A DNA stretch of 64,000 nt, from positions 1 to 64,000 of the forward strand of contig DXHV01000062.1 in assembly GCA_019113165.1 (NCBI GenBank), given 5' to 3'. Positions 1 to 8,579 of this stretch are shown piece by piece. This DNA comes from Candidatus Desulfovibrio intestinipullorum. Lineage in GTDB: Bacteria; Desulfobacterota; Desulfovibrionia; Desulfovibrionales; Desulfovibrionaceae. Under the pieces are notes generated by a model. The model was not told where the DNA came from. It saw nothing but the letters and a program-made list of their open reading frames with translations, and searched no databases. Every line of letters begins with the position of its first letter. Within the stretch, counting starts at the first letter, position 1. A program made the position numbers and the translations under genes.

Positions 1-126
1 GGATTTTGCCTCCAGCTTCTTTCAGCCGACACCTCGCGATGTCCACCTTGCTCTTGGCTATGACCTTGGTCTGTCCACCCGGTCTCGGGACTTTCACCCG
101 TTAGGAAATGTGCATGCCATGCACAC
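1..126 (-). mobile_element. Group II intron, 5' end (partial, runs off left edge)
   Basis: Read on the minus strand from 126, the sequence begins GTGTGC, matching the GUGYG 5' boundary of bacterial group II introns. It continues with the domain I hairpin CGGGTGAAAGTCCCG (about 71-87) and later the segment AAGCTGGAGGCAAAATCC at 1-18, which I recognise from domain I of bacterial group II introns. The catalytic core, any reverse transcriptase/maturase ORF and the 3' end lie beyond base 1. The 5' boundary falls right behind a terminator hairpin (129-177), the insertion habit known for class C introns. Class and completeness cannot be decided from 126 bases. Confidence 0.72.
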
Positions 127-127
127 G

Positions 128-178
128 AAAAGGCCATCCTGCTCCTCGTCCGGCAAAGGAGGAACAGGATGGCCTTTG
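128..178 (-). terminator. Intrinsic terminator of the YdjM-like gene
   Basis: The arms AAAGGCCATCCTG (129-141) and CAGGATGGCCTTT (165-177) pair perfectly over 13 bp, with a further CTCCT/AGGAG pairing in the loop. On the minus strand the hairpin ends in CCTTTTC before the intron boundary at 126. It lies about 70 bases past the stop of the gene at 247-747, so it should end that transcript. The intron appears to have replaced the DNA just after the short T-run. Confidence 0.8.
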
Positions 179-246
179 TCTTGTCTTCTGGCCCCTGGGC
201 CGTGCCAGCGCGCCCCTGAGCGGGAACCTGTCAGGGGCTCTTTTGC

Positions 247-747
247 TCAGGCGCCCCAGAAGGTGCGCACAATCCTGTGCGCCTCGCTGTAGACTTCTTC
301 GCGCAAAAAAATCCACATGCACACAATCATGGTGGCAAGAAAGGCGTATTCCCCGAAGCTGCCTGTCTTGCAGAGCTTCAGGGAAAAGCGGTTTCTCCGG
401 GAAAAGGGCAGCAGGGGAATCCCCTGGGGGGTGAGCATGTCCAGCACCACATGACTCAGGCCGCCCACGGCAAGGCCCACACAGACCGGGCGCAAAAGGT
501 ACTCGCCCTCCCTGGGGACCAGGAGGACAGCCGCAAAGACGAGTGCGAGCCAGAGTCCTGGCCAGTGGGTAAAGCCGCGGTGGATGCGGTTGAAGGCCTT
601 CTGCCTGTTGGCAAAGAGGCCGGCAAGCTTCTGATCAAAGACATCCGGCAAAATGCCGCCGACCCAGGCCGCTGCCAGACCTGCCAGCGGCAGCTGCAGC
701 CAGATGGCGGCCCCGAGGGCGCCCACCTGATGGGTTACCCAGCGCAT
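247..747 (-). CDS. Membrane-bound metal-dependent hydrolase, YdjM/DUF457 family
   Basis: The 166-residue protein starts MRWVTHQVGALGA, with His6, and contains GGILPDVFD near residue 34, HRGFTHW near 57 and SHVVLDMLTPQG near 99. These His/Asp motifs are typical of the YdjM (DUF457) family of inner-membrane metal-dependent hydrolases. Several hydrophobic stretches (about 12-30, 66-78, 86-100 and 133-148) fit a polytopic membrane protein. The ATG follows a good GGAGGG ribosome site at 5 bases. It is transcribed alone and ends in the terminator at 129-177. The substrate is unknown; the family assignment rests on motifs only. Confidence 0.8.
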   Translation of the reverse strand: MRWVTHQVGALGAAIWLQLPLAGLAAAWVGGILPDVFDQKLAGLFANRQKAFNRIHRGFTHWPGLWLALVFAAVLLVPREGEYLLRPVCVGLAVGGLSHVVLDMLTPQGIPLLPFSRRNRFSLKLCKTGSFGEYAFLATMIVCMWIFLREEVYSEAHRIVRTFWGA

Positions 748-1077
748 GCGGCCCTCCCCTGTACAGGGGTCTGCACACAGAACTGCCAGGCTGCCGGCAG
801 GCAGGGGCTGCAGCGTCGTTCAGAAACAAACAGTGATCCTATCAATGGAACTCCAGAAAGCAAAATGAAAGAGCCCTGCTGCCCGGAAAGACATGATGAA
901 AGGCATGATCCTTGCAATAGGGCAGGGAGTGATGCGCTCTTGTACGTATTCTCCCCGGGAGAGGCAAGATCTCCTGTGCCCCTTGTCTGCTTCTCTGGAG
1001 ACCCGGCGGCCTCTTCCGGCCTGTTCGTTCCGCAAGGATCCCGTCGGATCCATCCGGTCAGGTCCGGTCAGACCCGC
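748..1077. other. Intergenic region, no gene seen
   Basis: This stretch separates two minus-strand genes. I find no RNA gene, repeat or convincing reading frame. It should contain the promoter of the YdjM-like gene and the 3' end of the AAA/VWA transcript, but no hairpin with a T-run or clear -35/-10 pair stands out. Confidence 0.5.
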
Positions 1078-1548
1078 TCAGTTCTGGCCCTGGGCCAGGC
1101 GCAGGAAGCGGGTGGCGGCCACACCGGCTGCCAGGCGCACCTTGCCCTGCGCAGAGGCGCGCACCGTGCCCTGCTCGTTCATGGGCTCACTCGCACAGGC
1201 CTTGCGGATCTCCTCTTCCAGGGCATCGCGCAGCTTCTCGAAGGAAGATTCCACCTCCGGGTAGGCATTGTCCGCACGCCAGGGCAGCACCAGGGTGTGC
1301 AGCATGGGATGCCCCATGTGGGACGGCGTCTCCAGGGTATAGAAGGCGGACGGGCTGTAGCCTGCGGCCCGCTCCATGACACCGGGATAGCAGAACTTGA
1401 GATTGTGCTCCTCTGGCCTGGGGATGGAGGACTGTATGCTCACCTGCGGCAGGGCCAGGGCCTTTTCGTGCTCCTCCAGCCGGACGCGATAGCTCAGGAC
1501 AGGACGCAGATTGCCGCGCTCCTTGCGGATATTCCATTCTATTTGCAT
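1078..1548 (-). CDS. Conserved hypothetical protein downstream of VWA gene
   Basis: The start at 1548 (MQIEWNIRKERGN) is chosen because GAGGAA lies 5 bases upstream; the frame is open further upstream but would overlap the VWA gene with non-protein-like sequence. The product is 156 residues, soluble, with no signal peptide. It is mixed alpha/beta with an acidic helix around ESSFEKLRDALEEEIRKAC. I do not recognise a family. It lies 61 bases after the VWA gene on the same strand, so it is probably the third gene of an AAA-VWA operon and may act with that chaperone pair. Confidence 0.65.
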   Translation of the reverse strand: MQIEWNIRKERGNLRPVLSYRVRLEEHEKALALPQVSIQSSIPRPEEHNLKFCYPGVMERAAGYSPSAFYTLETPSHMGHPMLHTLVLPWRADNAYPEVESSFEKLRDALEEEIRKACASEPMNEQGTVRASAQGKVRLAAGVAATRFLRLAQGQN

Positions 1549-1609
1549 GGCTTCCTCGTACTTTTTCGTGCTGTATTGTGCCTGTTCGTGAAGGAAGGCG
1601 GACAGGGCT

Positions 1610-3031
1610 TCAGGGATGCATGACCACCAGCTCGCCGAAGGGCGGCGTCTCCCCGCCCCGGCGCGGACAAATCCACAGGACAGGATAGTCCGGCTCGGCA
1701 GGAAAGCGGGTACACTGCAGGTCCGTGAACCACACAAGACAGGTGGGGGCCAGTCCCTCCCGTTCCAGGGCTTCGGGTATGGGGCGAAAATCCGTGCCTC
1801 CGCCGCCGACGGGCATGAGCGTGCCCGGCAGGTCAAAGTGGGAAATGGTCTGCAGGCGCTGCACCCTGGTGTCATGGAAGAGCACGGTGATGGTGGTCTC
1901 GAAGAACTCGAGCACACGGTGCAGCTCGCTCAAGAACAGTGTCAGGGTGGCCGTGTCCACGGAACCGGAGGTGTCTATGGCGACCACCACATGGTTGAGC
2001 CGCTGCTCCCAGCGCGAGGGCATGTAGATGTCCTGGCAGAGGTAGCGCCTGTTGGGCACAGTCCAGGTGTAGTCATTGTCCGCACAGGACGAGAGAAAGC
2101 GCTGCAGCAGTTCCTGCCAGTCCAGGGACGCGGGCTCGGCCCTGCCAAGTTCGCGCTCGAGGCCTGCGGGCAGCACCCCCATGTTCCTGGCCCTGCTGAC
2201 AGCCTGAGTGAGCAGGACGTCGGCTTCGCGTTCCGCGTCCCTGCGGGCGCTCTCCGCGCCCTGGCCGTCTTCCAGCGACACATCCGGCAGATCGCGCACC
2301 TCCCCGTCAAAGCGGGGGATGGGCTCGGAGCTTTTTTTTCCTGTCCCGGCCCTGCCGGTCACGGGCTTCACGCCGCGGCCTTCCTGCCTGCTGCGCTCCC
2401 GCTCGTCTTCGCCGTCCTCTGCCTTGCCGGAGCCGTCATTGGGCGCACTCATGCCAAGGCTTGACGCCCTCTGCCCGGGCAGAGCTGCTCCGCTCTTGTC
2501 CGCCATGCCTGTGAGATTCTGTCGTCCCTGGCGCTGACGGCCCTTTTGCGCTTCCTCTGTCAGGCGTGCCTGCAGCACTTCGTAGATTTCATCGGCCGAC
2601 ATGCCGGCCAGATCGGCATCGTAGAAAAAACCGTCCGGCAACTGGAAGCCTGCCTTGAGCAAAATGCTGTTGATGGCCAGATCGCAGGCCTTGTTCCAGA
2701 GTGTCCGTTCCCTGTTTGCCCGGCGCAGATGGTGGCCAAGGACAAGGTGCAGGACCTCGTGTGCCTGTGCGCCGGCCAGCCTGTCCTCGGAGAGGGTGAT
2801 GGCATAGAGGGGATTGAAGGCCAGGGTGCGGCCGTCGGTCCACAAATCCCTGCACGAGCGATCCGCTTTCAGGGCGAGACGCAGGGCCAGATCGCCAAAG
2901 AATGGGTGCTCTGTCACAAGCCTGGCTCGTACCCTGCGCATGATGTCCAGGGCCTCCTGCTCCTGTTCGGCCCGCTTTTGTGTCTCTGTCACAGGGCCGC
3001 TCTGTTCCTGCCCGTTCATGACCACTCTCAC
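1610..3031 (-). CDS. VWA-like / putative metallopeptidase domain protein (DUF2201 type)
   Basis: The N-terminal half (about 30-150) has the zinc-protease-like helix HEVLHLVLGHH near residue 91. A charged low-complexity linker (about 160-255) follows, then a C-terminal VWA fold with the MIDAS motif DTSGS near residue 349 and GGGGTDF near 414. This two-domain layout is that of DUF2201 proteins, which pair with MoxR-type AAA ATPases. The GTG at 3031 overlaps the ATPase stop by 4 bases; an ATG at 3019 is an alternative. The likely role is a metal-binding substrate adaptor in a MoxR-VWA chaperone or maturation module. The client is unknown. Confidence 0.82.
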   Translation of the reverse strand: MRVVMNGQEQSGPVTETQKRAEQEQEALDIMRRVRARLVTEHPFFGDLALRLALKADRSCRDLWTDGRTLAFNPLYAITLSEDRLAGAQAHEVLHLVLGHHLRRANRERTLWNKACDLAINSILLKAGFQLPDGFFYDADLAGMSADEIYEVLQARLTEEAQKGRQRQGRQNLTGMADKSGAALPGQRASSLGMSAPNDGSGKAEDGEDERERSRQEGRGVKPVTGRAGTGKKSSEPIPRFDGEVRDLPDVSLEDGQGAESARRDAEREADVLLTQAVSRARNMGVLPAGLERELGRAEPASLDWQELLQRFLSSCADNDYTWTVPNRRYLCQDIYMPSRWEQRLNHVVVAIDTSGSVDTATLTLFLSELHRVLEFFETTITVLFHDTRVQRLQTISHFDLPGTLMPVGGGGTDFRPIPEALEREGLAPTCLVWFTDLQCTRFPAEPDYPVLWICPRRGGETPPFGELVVMHP

Positions 3032-4020
3032 AGCAGGACTTCGGCATTGCTCTCTGCCCAGCGGGCAAAGGCTGCCGAACCGGCCAGGGCCGTGTCGTGA
3101 AGGACGCAGTCGCGCATGAGCAGCACACCAAATTCCGCAGGCAGGCGCAGGGCATAGTCGGCCAGGGCCTCAATGGTGTCGGCCGAGGCCAGAAGCCCCA
3201 GGGCCTCGCACAGGGCGTACAGGGCCGCGGGCTCGGCCGGCACGGCCGTTCCACACGGGTCGGCAAGGACGTGCTCCACATCGGGCAGATCCTTCCAGAC
3301 AGAAAGATAGCCCGTGAACTCGGCGGCAGCCACCTGGCCTACGGTGCCGCGAATGAGGTCGTACTCGACCTCTGGCGCAGGCTCGGCCTCCAGAATGCGC
3401 GAGACAAATTCCCAGGAACGGGGCGAGGGGAAGGCCCTGTCCTGCGAGGCAGGATCCATGAGATGAAGGAACTTGGGCCGAAAGCGCAGGAAGGCCCGTA
3501 CCTCCCTGCGGATCCCCTGTTCCCTGGCCCAGGCAAGCCAGTCCTCGAGCAAGGCCTCAAAGTCCAGATGCACCATGCGGTTGGCAAGAGCCGTGGGCAT
3601 GCGGTGCGTGACAGCCCTGTCCTTGTCCCTGTTGCCGGCAGCAATGATGGTCCAGCCGTCGGGCAGACGGTATTCGCCAATGGCCCGGTCCAGAATGAGC
3701 TGGTAGCAGGCGGCCTGCACAAGGGGCGGCGCCGCATTGAGCTCGTCCAGAAAGAGAATGCCCTGCGAGGTGTCGGACGCATCGGGCAAAAAGGCGGGCG
3801 GACACCAGACGGCCGTGCCTGTGGGCGAAATGCGCGGCAGGCCCCGCAAGTCCACGGGATCCAGCAGGACGGCACGAATGTCGCGCAGCACCATGCCCCG
3901 TTCCGCGGCTACCTGGGCCACGACCTGGCTCTTGCCCACTCCGGGCGCGCCCCAGAGAAAGACAGGCTGATGAATGGAGATAAGGGTGTGCAGTGCCAAC
4001 ACGATCTGTCTGGGCCCCAT
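3028..4020 (-). CDS. MoxR-type AAA ATPase
   Basis: Starting at the ATG at 4020 (GGAGG 5 bases upstream), the 330-residue protein shows a Walker A motif GAPGVGKS near residue 25, Walker B ILFLDELNAA near 87 and sensor 1 AAGNRDKD near 128. MoxR ATPases of this kind remodel or activate partner proteins with a VWA domain, and the next gene encodes such a partner with a 4-base overlap. The reading frame stays open upstream of 4020, but that part lacks family similarity. It is the first gene of the three-gene unit ending at 1078. Confidence 0.87.
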   Translation of the reverse strand: MGPRQIVLALHTLISIHQPVFLWGAPGVGKSQVVAQVAAERGMVLRDIRAVLLDPVDLRGLPRISPTGTAVWCPPAFLPDASDTSQGILFLDELNAAPPLVQAACYQLILDRAIGEYRLPDGWTIIAAGNRDKDRAVTHRMPTALANRMVHLDFEALLEDWLAWAREQGIRREVRAFLRFRPKFLHLMDPASQDRAFPSPRSWEFVSRILEAEPAPEVEYDLIRGTVGQVAAAEFTGYLSVWKDLPDVEHVLADPCGTAVPAEPAALYALCEALGLLASADTIEALADYALRLPAEFGVLLMRDCVLHDTALAGSAAFARWAESNAEVLL

Positions 4021-4187
4021 GGTGCCTCCGCAAAGCAGAAATTGTTGTCCGTTTGTGTTCCTGTCCTGGCCGTGCCTTCCTCTCCTTCGGAGGCGCTCTG
4101 GCAAGGCCGGACCTCTCCTGCACTGTGGCGAAAAAGAAAGTGAAAGTCAATATCGCAGCAAAGAACGACACGGGGCCCACGACACGG

Positions 4188-4228
4188 CAGGGAAGCACAA
4201 TGGAACGTTCTGCCATCCTGCTTCCCTG
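4188..4228. repeat. 10-bp inverted repeat between ATPase and Rsm22-like genes
   Basis: CAGGGAAGCA (4188-4197) and TGCTTCCCTG (4219-4228) form a perfect 10-bp inverted repeat, with the palindrome GAACGTTC inside the loop. No T-run follows on either strand. It lies downstream of the Rsm22-like gene on the minus strand and may stabilise the 3' end of that transcript. Confidence 0.4.
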
Positions 4229-4269
4229 TCCGTTGCGGACTTCCAGCACTCTGCGTCCGGATCCTTTGC

Positions 4270-6096
4270 TTAGCGTGCTCTGTCGGCCTTCCTGCCGGCT
4301 CCGGGGCCAGGGGTCTGTCCTCTGCCAGCCGGCCGGCCCGCTTCCCTGCGAGTGTTGCTGTCAGGCCGCCTGCCCGGCCGCCGGTCCTGTCTGCCCTGTC
4401 TGCCCTGCCTGGCAGTCCCGTAGCGATCGGGCAACGCATCAGATCCCGCTTCAGTCCGGGGACGCCGTCCCCTGCCGGCCCCGGCATGTCCCTGTTCCCC
4501 TGCCCTGCGCAGGGAGAGGCAGAGGGCGCCGCTGCGTTCGTCGACTCTGGCCCTGGCAAGAGCGTCCTTTTCAAGACGCAGTGTGAGCAGGGCGCCATTG
4601 GCAAGGTCTGCGGCATTGTCCAGCAGGATGAGACCATGGGAAGAACAGGCATAGCGGCACAGTCCCCTGGAACCTGGCACTCTGAAGGGCTGGGAGATGA
4701 GTCGCAGACGGAGCAGCTCCATGCCCTCACGGGCAGCGTCTTGAGCATTCTGAGCATGCTCTTCTTCCTGCAGGTTCGTCCCTGTACACGTCCCCTGCGC
4801 AGGCTGGTCTCCAGAATGTGCGCCAAGCAGAAGCCAGGACAGGGAGAGGCTCTCCTTGGCAAAGCCCGTGCGTGCGGAGAGATCGGCCAGGCGACGGGAA
4901 ACGCCTTCGCTGCCAAAGGTCGCATGACACCAGGAGCGGCCCGCAAGCCTGGACACGCGTCCCTGTCGCACGGCTGCGACTGCTCCGGAGACCTCGGCTG
5001 TCTCGTCAAGCTCTTCCAGGCTGTCCAGCAGGGCGTCTGCCTCGTCTTCGCCGTATTCGCTGCCGTATTCGTCCTGATTGCAGTCGTCCCCGTACTCGTC
5101 CCTGTACAGGGGACAGAGCCCCTCATGAGGACAGGGGCCGTACACGGAGAGCTTCGTTTCACAGGCAAGGGCACGCAGGTACATGAGGGTCAGGCCGCCC
5201 AGGCGGGTACCTGGCTCCACAAAGAGGGCCCTTGCTCCTGGCTGCCCCTTTCTGAGCAGGGCAGTCACGCCTTTGAGCACTTCCTCGTGCCGCGAGCGCT
5301 CGCCTGCCGCCCCGTCCTCCTCGTCTCCATGGCGCCTTCTGGCAGGCGGCAGTTCATTGAGCACATTGGCCGCGCTCACAAGCCAGGGACTCAGGCCCTT
5401 CTGCGCCAGGGCGCCAGCCCTGCGCAGGCCCTGGGTCAGGGGCGCCTGCACCAGATGCACCTTCCAGGGCTCGTACCCTTCCATCCTGGCCATGGTGTCC
5501 AGCAGGGTCTTGCCAATGTGCAAAGGATGTCCGGCACAGTCCACGGCCATGAGGGTGAGCCTGCGGGCACGCCATTCCGGGCTGGCAAGCCACAGGGCCA
5601 GGGGCAGGGTCAGGGGACCGGAGCCAAGATCCAGCATAAAGTATTCGCCCTCGGCTGGCGGCGCCGGCAGCTTCAGGCCTGAGAACAGACGGGTGAGCCT
5701 GAAGATGTTCCAGGGCAGGAAATAGTGCACATAGGCGCTGGTCAGGGGCGCAGAGACCCAGTAGGGACGCTGCAGTTCGGCCCGGTTCACGGTGAGCATG
5801 CGCGAAAGGGCCACGATATTGTCGGGCAGATCCCGTCTGTGGTTTCCCTTGAGGGGACAGACCGCATCAATGGCCCTGTACAGGAGATCGTTCAGATGGT
5901 CCTTTCCGGCAGGCTCGATGAAGAGATTGTCCCTGCGCACAAGGTCCGCCAGGAATACAGGCTGCTCCCTGTACCCTGTGCCTGCAGAGCTCCTGTCAAA
6001 GGTCTTCCTGTTTCGTCTGTCAGCCTGCCGCATCCCGCCAGGGCGCAGTCCCTGTGCTCGCGCATGTCTGTTGCGTTCCATGGTCTTGTTGTTCAT
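4270..6096 (-). CDS. Small ribosomal subunit Rsm22-family methyltransferase-like protein
   Basis: The protein has 608 residues. The SAM-binding loop MLDLGSG is at 154-160 and the family EPG motif (VEPGTRLGG) is near 293-301. The cysteine cluster CPHEGLC is at 322-328, with further cysteines at 311, 339 and 390 (SWCHATF). Rsm22/METTL17 proteins act in small-subunit assembly, and family members bind an Fe-S cluster through such cysteines. Unusual here are an acidic insertion right after the cluster (about 331-368) and a C-terminal tail of about 100 residues rich in Arg/Gly/Pro. The start is uncertain because no clear ribosome site precedes the ATGs at 6096 or 6081. Confidence 0.78.
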   Translation of the reverse strand: MNNKTMERNRHARAQGLRPGGMRQADRRNRKTFDRSSAGTGYREQPVFLADLVRRDNLFIEPAGKDHLNDLLYRAIDAVCPLKGNHRRDLPDNIVALSRMLTVNRAELQRPYWVSAPLTSAYVHYFLPWNIFRLTRLFSGLKLPAPPAEGEYFMLDLGSGPLTLPLALWLASPEWRARRLTLMAVDCAGHPLHIGKTLLDTMARMEGYEPWKVHLVQAPLTQGLRRAGALAQKGLSPWLVSAANVLNELPPARRRHGDEEDGAAGERSRHEEVLKGVTALLRKGQPGARALFVEPGTRLGGLTLMYLRALACETKLSVYGPCPHEGLCPLYRDEYGDDCNQDEYGSEYGEDEADALLDSLEELDETAEVSGAVAAVRQGRVSRLAGRSWCHATFGSEGVSRRLADLSARTGFAKESLSLSWLLLGAHSGDQPAQGTCTGTNLQEEEHAQNAQDAAREGMELLRLRLISQPFRVPGSRGLCRYACSSHGLILLDNAADLANGALLTLRLEKDALARARVDERSGALCLSLRRAGEQGHAGAGRGRRPRTEAGSDALPDRYGTARQGRQGRQDRRPGRRPDSNTRREAGRPAGRGQTPGPGAGRKADRAR

Positions 6097-6180
6097 CCTC
6101 GAAGTCTTCGACCTGCGCCCAATGGGCAGTCAGGCCAGTGAACGTGTCTGTCTGCAAAGCCCTGAAAAATCATCTGACAA

Positions 6181-7983
6181 TCAGTAGCCAAGGCGCATGG
6201 CGTCCACATAGCGCCTGTGAAAGTCCTTGTCTGCAGCCGGCTGCAGCACAAGGGCTGTGGCGCACATGCGGGCAAGCTCCTTCCGGCACGCAAGATCGCG
6301 CCCCAGGAGGCAGGCCCCTTCCAGGGAGGCATTGCCCACGGCCTGCACCCTTGCGGCCGTGCCACGGGGAATGAAGGCCAGGTTTTCCAGAAGATCCGGG
6401 CGCATGTGCTCACCAAGGGCTCCGGCCAGGGCCAGGCAGCGAATCTCGGCAAAATCAAGGCCCGCTTCCTGCACAAGGCTTTCCATGGCCACCCTGAAGG
6501 CTGCCTTGACCTTGAGGATTTCCTCAATGTCCCTGGCAGAAATCCACAGCCCGGGGCCAACCACGAAGCGGGCAATGCCCGCCCGTTTCTCGATGCGGGC
6601 GGCCAGGCGTCTGGCCAGGGGCATGGCAGGCAGGGGCCTGTCAGTATCCCACAGATGCCCTTCGCAGTCCATGAGATCCAGCCTGCGCAACAGGGCAATG
6701 AGCTCCAGACAGCCCGTGGCGCTGATGCCCTGACAGGCTGCCAAATCAGGCCGTGCTCCTGAAGCCGTGGTGGCCACCAGGCCCTGTGCCCCCAGGGAAA
6801 AGGACGTGAGGACTGACGGGCCTGCCAGAGCACCGCACTCAAGGCCCGTGCCTTCCAGGGCAGGCCCCAGGGGCACGCTGGTCAGCAGGAGGCGTCCCCC
6901 CTGCGTCACCAGGGCCATTTCGCCATTGGTACCCAAATCGGCCAGAAGCCAGGGGGCGGGCAGCTTCTTGTGCACGCAGAAGGCCAGGCCTGCCGTGCAG
7001 TCACCGCCCACAAAGGGTCCTGCCAGGGGCGGCAGGAAGACGGGCGGAAGCCCTGGCAGGTCGAAGCTGGCATTGCCTGCCAGGGGCAGTCTGTAGGGCG
7101 CATGGGCAAGACCCGAGACATCGCGGCCAAGGAGCAGGGCACTCATGGCCGTGTTGCCGGCAACAATCACTTCCTGCACCCGTGCCCCTGCCCGTGCTTC
7201 TGTCTGACGGACCAGATCCTGCAGACAGGCGATCACCAGGGATTGCAGCCTGTCCCTTCCCTGCGGATCAAGGGCACAGGCTATGCGCGAGACCACGTCA
7301 GCCCCTGCTCCGGCCTGGGGATTGAGGCACCGGCCTTCGGCAAGCATCCGTCCTGTCTCTGCTTCCAGGGCCTGCCAGGCTATGGAGGTGGTGCCCAGAT
7401 CCACGGCCAGCACGCAGGCGGCAGCACGTTCCGCCGTCCCCTCTGCCGGATACTCGTTCTGGCGGACGATTTTCTGACAGCTCTCCGCTCCAGGCACTTC
7501 GGGAAGCTCCAGGACAAGGTCGCCCTTGTCAGGAATCTGACAGCGGCAGGCCAGCCGCCATCCTTTCGCACAGGCTTCCTCGCCAAGAATGCTGCGTTCT
7601 TCTGCACAGGCAGAAGGCGCCTCGGAAAGAAAGCGCACCCTGCAGCGGCCACAGCTGCCAAGTCCTCCGCACAGCGGCACAGGGGGCACTCTGCCGCTCA
7701 GCCAGAGGGCCCGGGAGAGACTTGTCGTCCCGGGCAAATCGATCAGGATGTCCTCTTTCCCGGCACGCACGAGGCGCACCTGCCGGCCAAAATGCCCAGA
7801 ACCACTGTCCTCTGCGGCCTTTCCTGCTTGTCTGCTCTGCCTGTTCTGCATGCTCTGTCTGCTCTCCCTTTCCAATGCCGTGTCCTGCCCTGCAGGCCTT
7901 CCCTTGTCCGTCCCGTTCACCGTGTGCTGTCTGTCCCCGGGGACAGGGCGCGGCATTGCCATTGGCCCTGCTTTTGCATACAT
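6181..7983 (-). CDS. ASKHA-domain protein with N-terminal 2Fe-2S ferredoxin (RamA/RACo-like)
   Basis: The ferredoxin motif CGGLGSCGRC, plus a later Cys in ACRC, gives the ligands of a plant-type 2Fe-2S cluster. It is followed by an ASKHA nucleotide-binding domain starting at LAVDLGTTSIAW, with LLADLGTNGEMAL and ALAGALGEH further on. This is the architecture of reductive activators of corrinoid-dependent methyltransferases, which use ATP to push an electron onto cobalamin. No corrinoid protein or methyltransferase lies nearby. The first 60-80 residues are low-complexity and several ATGs (8046, 7983, 7962, 7851) are possible; 7983 is a compromise. It lies 84 bases upstream of the Rsm22-like gene on the same strand. 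Confidence 0.82.
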   Translation of the reverse strand: MYAKAGPMAMPRPVPGDRQHTVNGTDKGRPAGQDTALERESRQSMQNRQSRQAGKAAEDSGSGHFGRQVRLVRAGKEDILIDLPGTTSLSRALWLSGRVPPVPLCGGLGSCGRCRVRFLSEAPSACAEERSILGEEACAKGWRLACRCQIPDKGDLVLELPEVPGAESCQKIVRQNEYPAEGTAERAAACVLAVDLGTTSIAWQALEAETGRMLAEGRCLNPQAGAGADVVSRIACALDPQGRDRLQSLVIACLQDLVRQTEARAGARVQEVIVAGNTAMSALLLGRDVSGLAHAPYRLPLAGNASFDLPGLPPVFLPPLAGPFVGGDCTAGLAFCVHKKLPAPWLLADLGTNGEMALVTQGGRLLLTSVPLGPALEGTGLECGALAGPSVLTSFSLGAQGLVATTASGARPDLAACQGISATGCLELIALLRRLDLMDCEGHLWDTDRPLPAMPLARRLAARIEKRAGIARFVVGPGLWISARDIEEILKVKAAFRVAMESLVQEAGLDFAEIRCLALAGALGEHMRPDLLENLAFIPRGTAARVQAVGNASLEGACLLGRDLACRKELARMCATALVLQPAADKDFHRRYVDAMRLGY

Positions 7984-8055
7984 ATCCCCTGAAGGGTCTT
8001 GTGCCCCTTCCCTGCGCGTTCTGACCATTCCCCAATTCCTGCCCAAACTCGTCCC

Positions 8056-8406
8056 ATGACCAAGATCTCCTCAGAAGAAGTGCGCCAGAAGGCCGTGCAC
8101 GCCATCACGCGCCTGGACTATTCCGAACGCCAGGTAGCCGAAATCTTCGGTGTCAGTGCCCGCACCATCCGGCGCTGGGTCACCCAGTACAAGGAAGAGG
8201 GACAGCTTGCCCCGAAGCCCCACGGCCACAAGAAGGCTCTCTTTTCCGCCGACGATGTCGCACGGGTCCGGGAACTCTTACTGGAGCAGCCGGACATGAC
8301 CCTGGAGGAGCTCAGGCAGGCCCTGCACACGAACGCCTCCCTTGCTTCGGTGTGCAGGCTGCGGCAGCGGGCCCAGACCACACGCAAGAAACGAAACGCA
8401 CCCTGA
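8056..8406 (+). CDS. Orphan helix-turn-helix protein, IS630-transposase N-domain-like
   Basis: The 116-residue product contains the helix-turn-helix ERQVAEIFGVSARTIRRW, then LAPKPHGHKKALFSADD and a second winged-helix-like part (LLEQPDMTLEELRQAL). This matches the order in the DNA-binding half of IS630-family transposases. The protein stops just after TTRKKRNAP, where the DDE catalytic domain would begin, and no such domain follows. It could be a truncated transposase or a domesticated regulator. It is divergent from the ASKHA gene, and the true start ATG 8056 is only 9 bases from that gene's longest frame. Confidence 0.7.
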   Translation: MTKISSEEVRQKAVHAITRLDYSERQVAEIFGVSARTIRRWVTQYKEEGQLAPKPHGHKKALFSADDVARVRELLLEQPDMTLEELRQALHTNASLASVCRLRQRAQTTRKKRNAP

Positions 8407-8579
8407 GGCATCGGGCGCATCCGGCACATACGCCCTGCACGGGCCCGCACCCAAATGCGCCCATCCCTGTGCACATTGCCCCTCCCTTCACCATCCTGCG
8501 CCCTGGATGCGGGTGTGGCTGCAGGACTTTGTCATTTTTTTCTCCGGCACCCTGAACGTGCCGGCACGGACCCCGGGAT

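Noticed and set aside
277..1623. Long plus-strand reading frame opposite the YdjM-like gene and the small third gene
   Set aside because: It is the complement of supported minus-strand genes and crosses an intergenic region and a terminator; the sequence has no family resemblance.
4203..4210. GAACGTTC as a LexA-type operator
   Set aside because: The spacing does not match known LexA boxes and it lies in the loop of a larger inverted repeat downstream of a gene.
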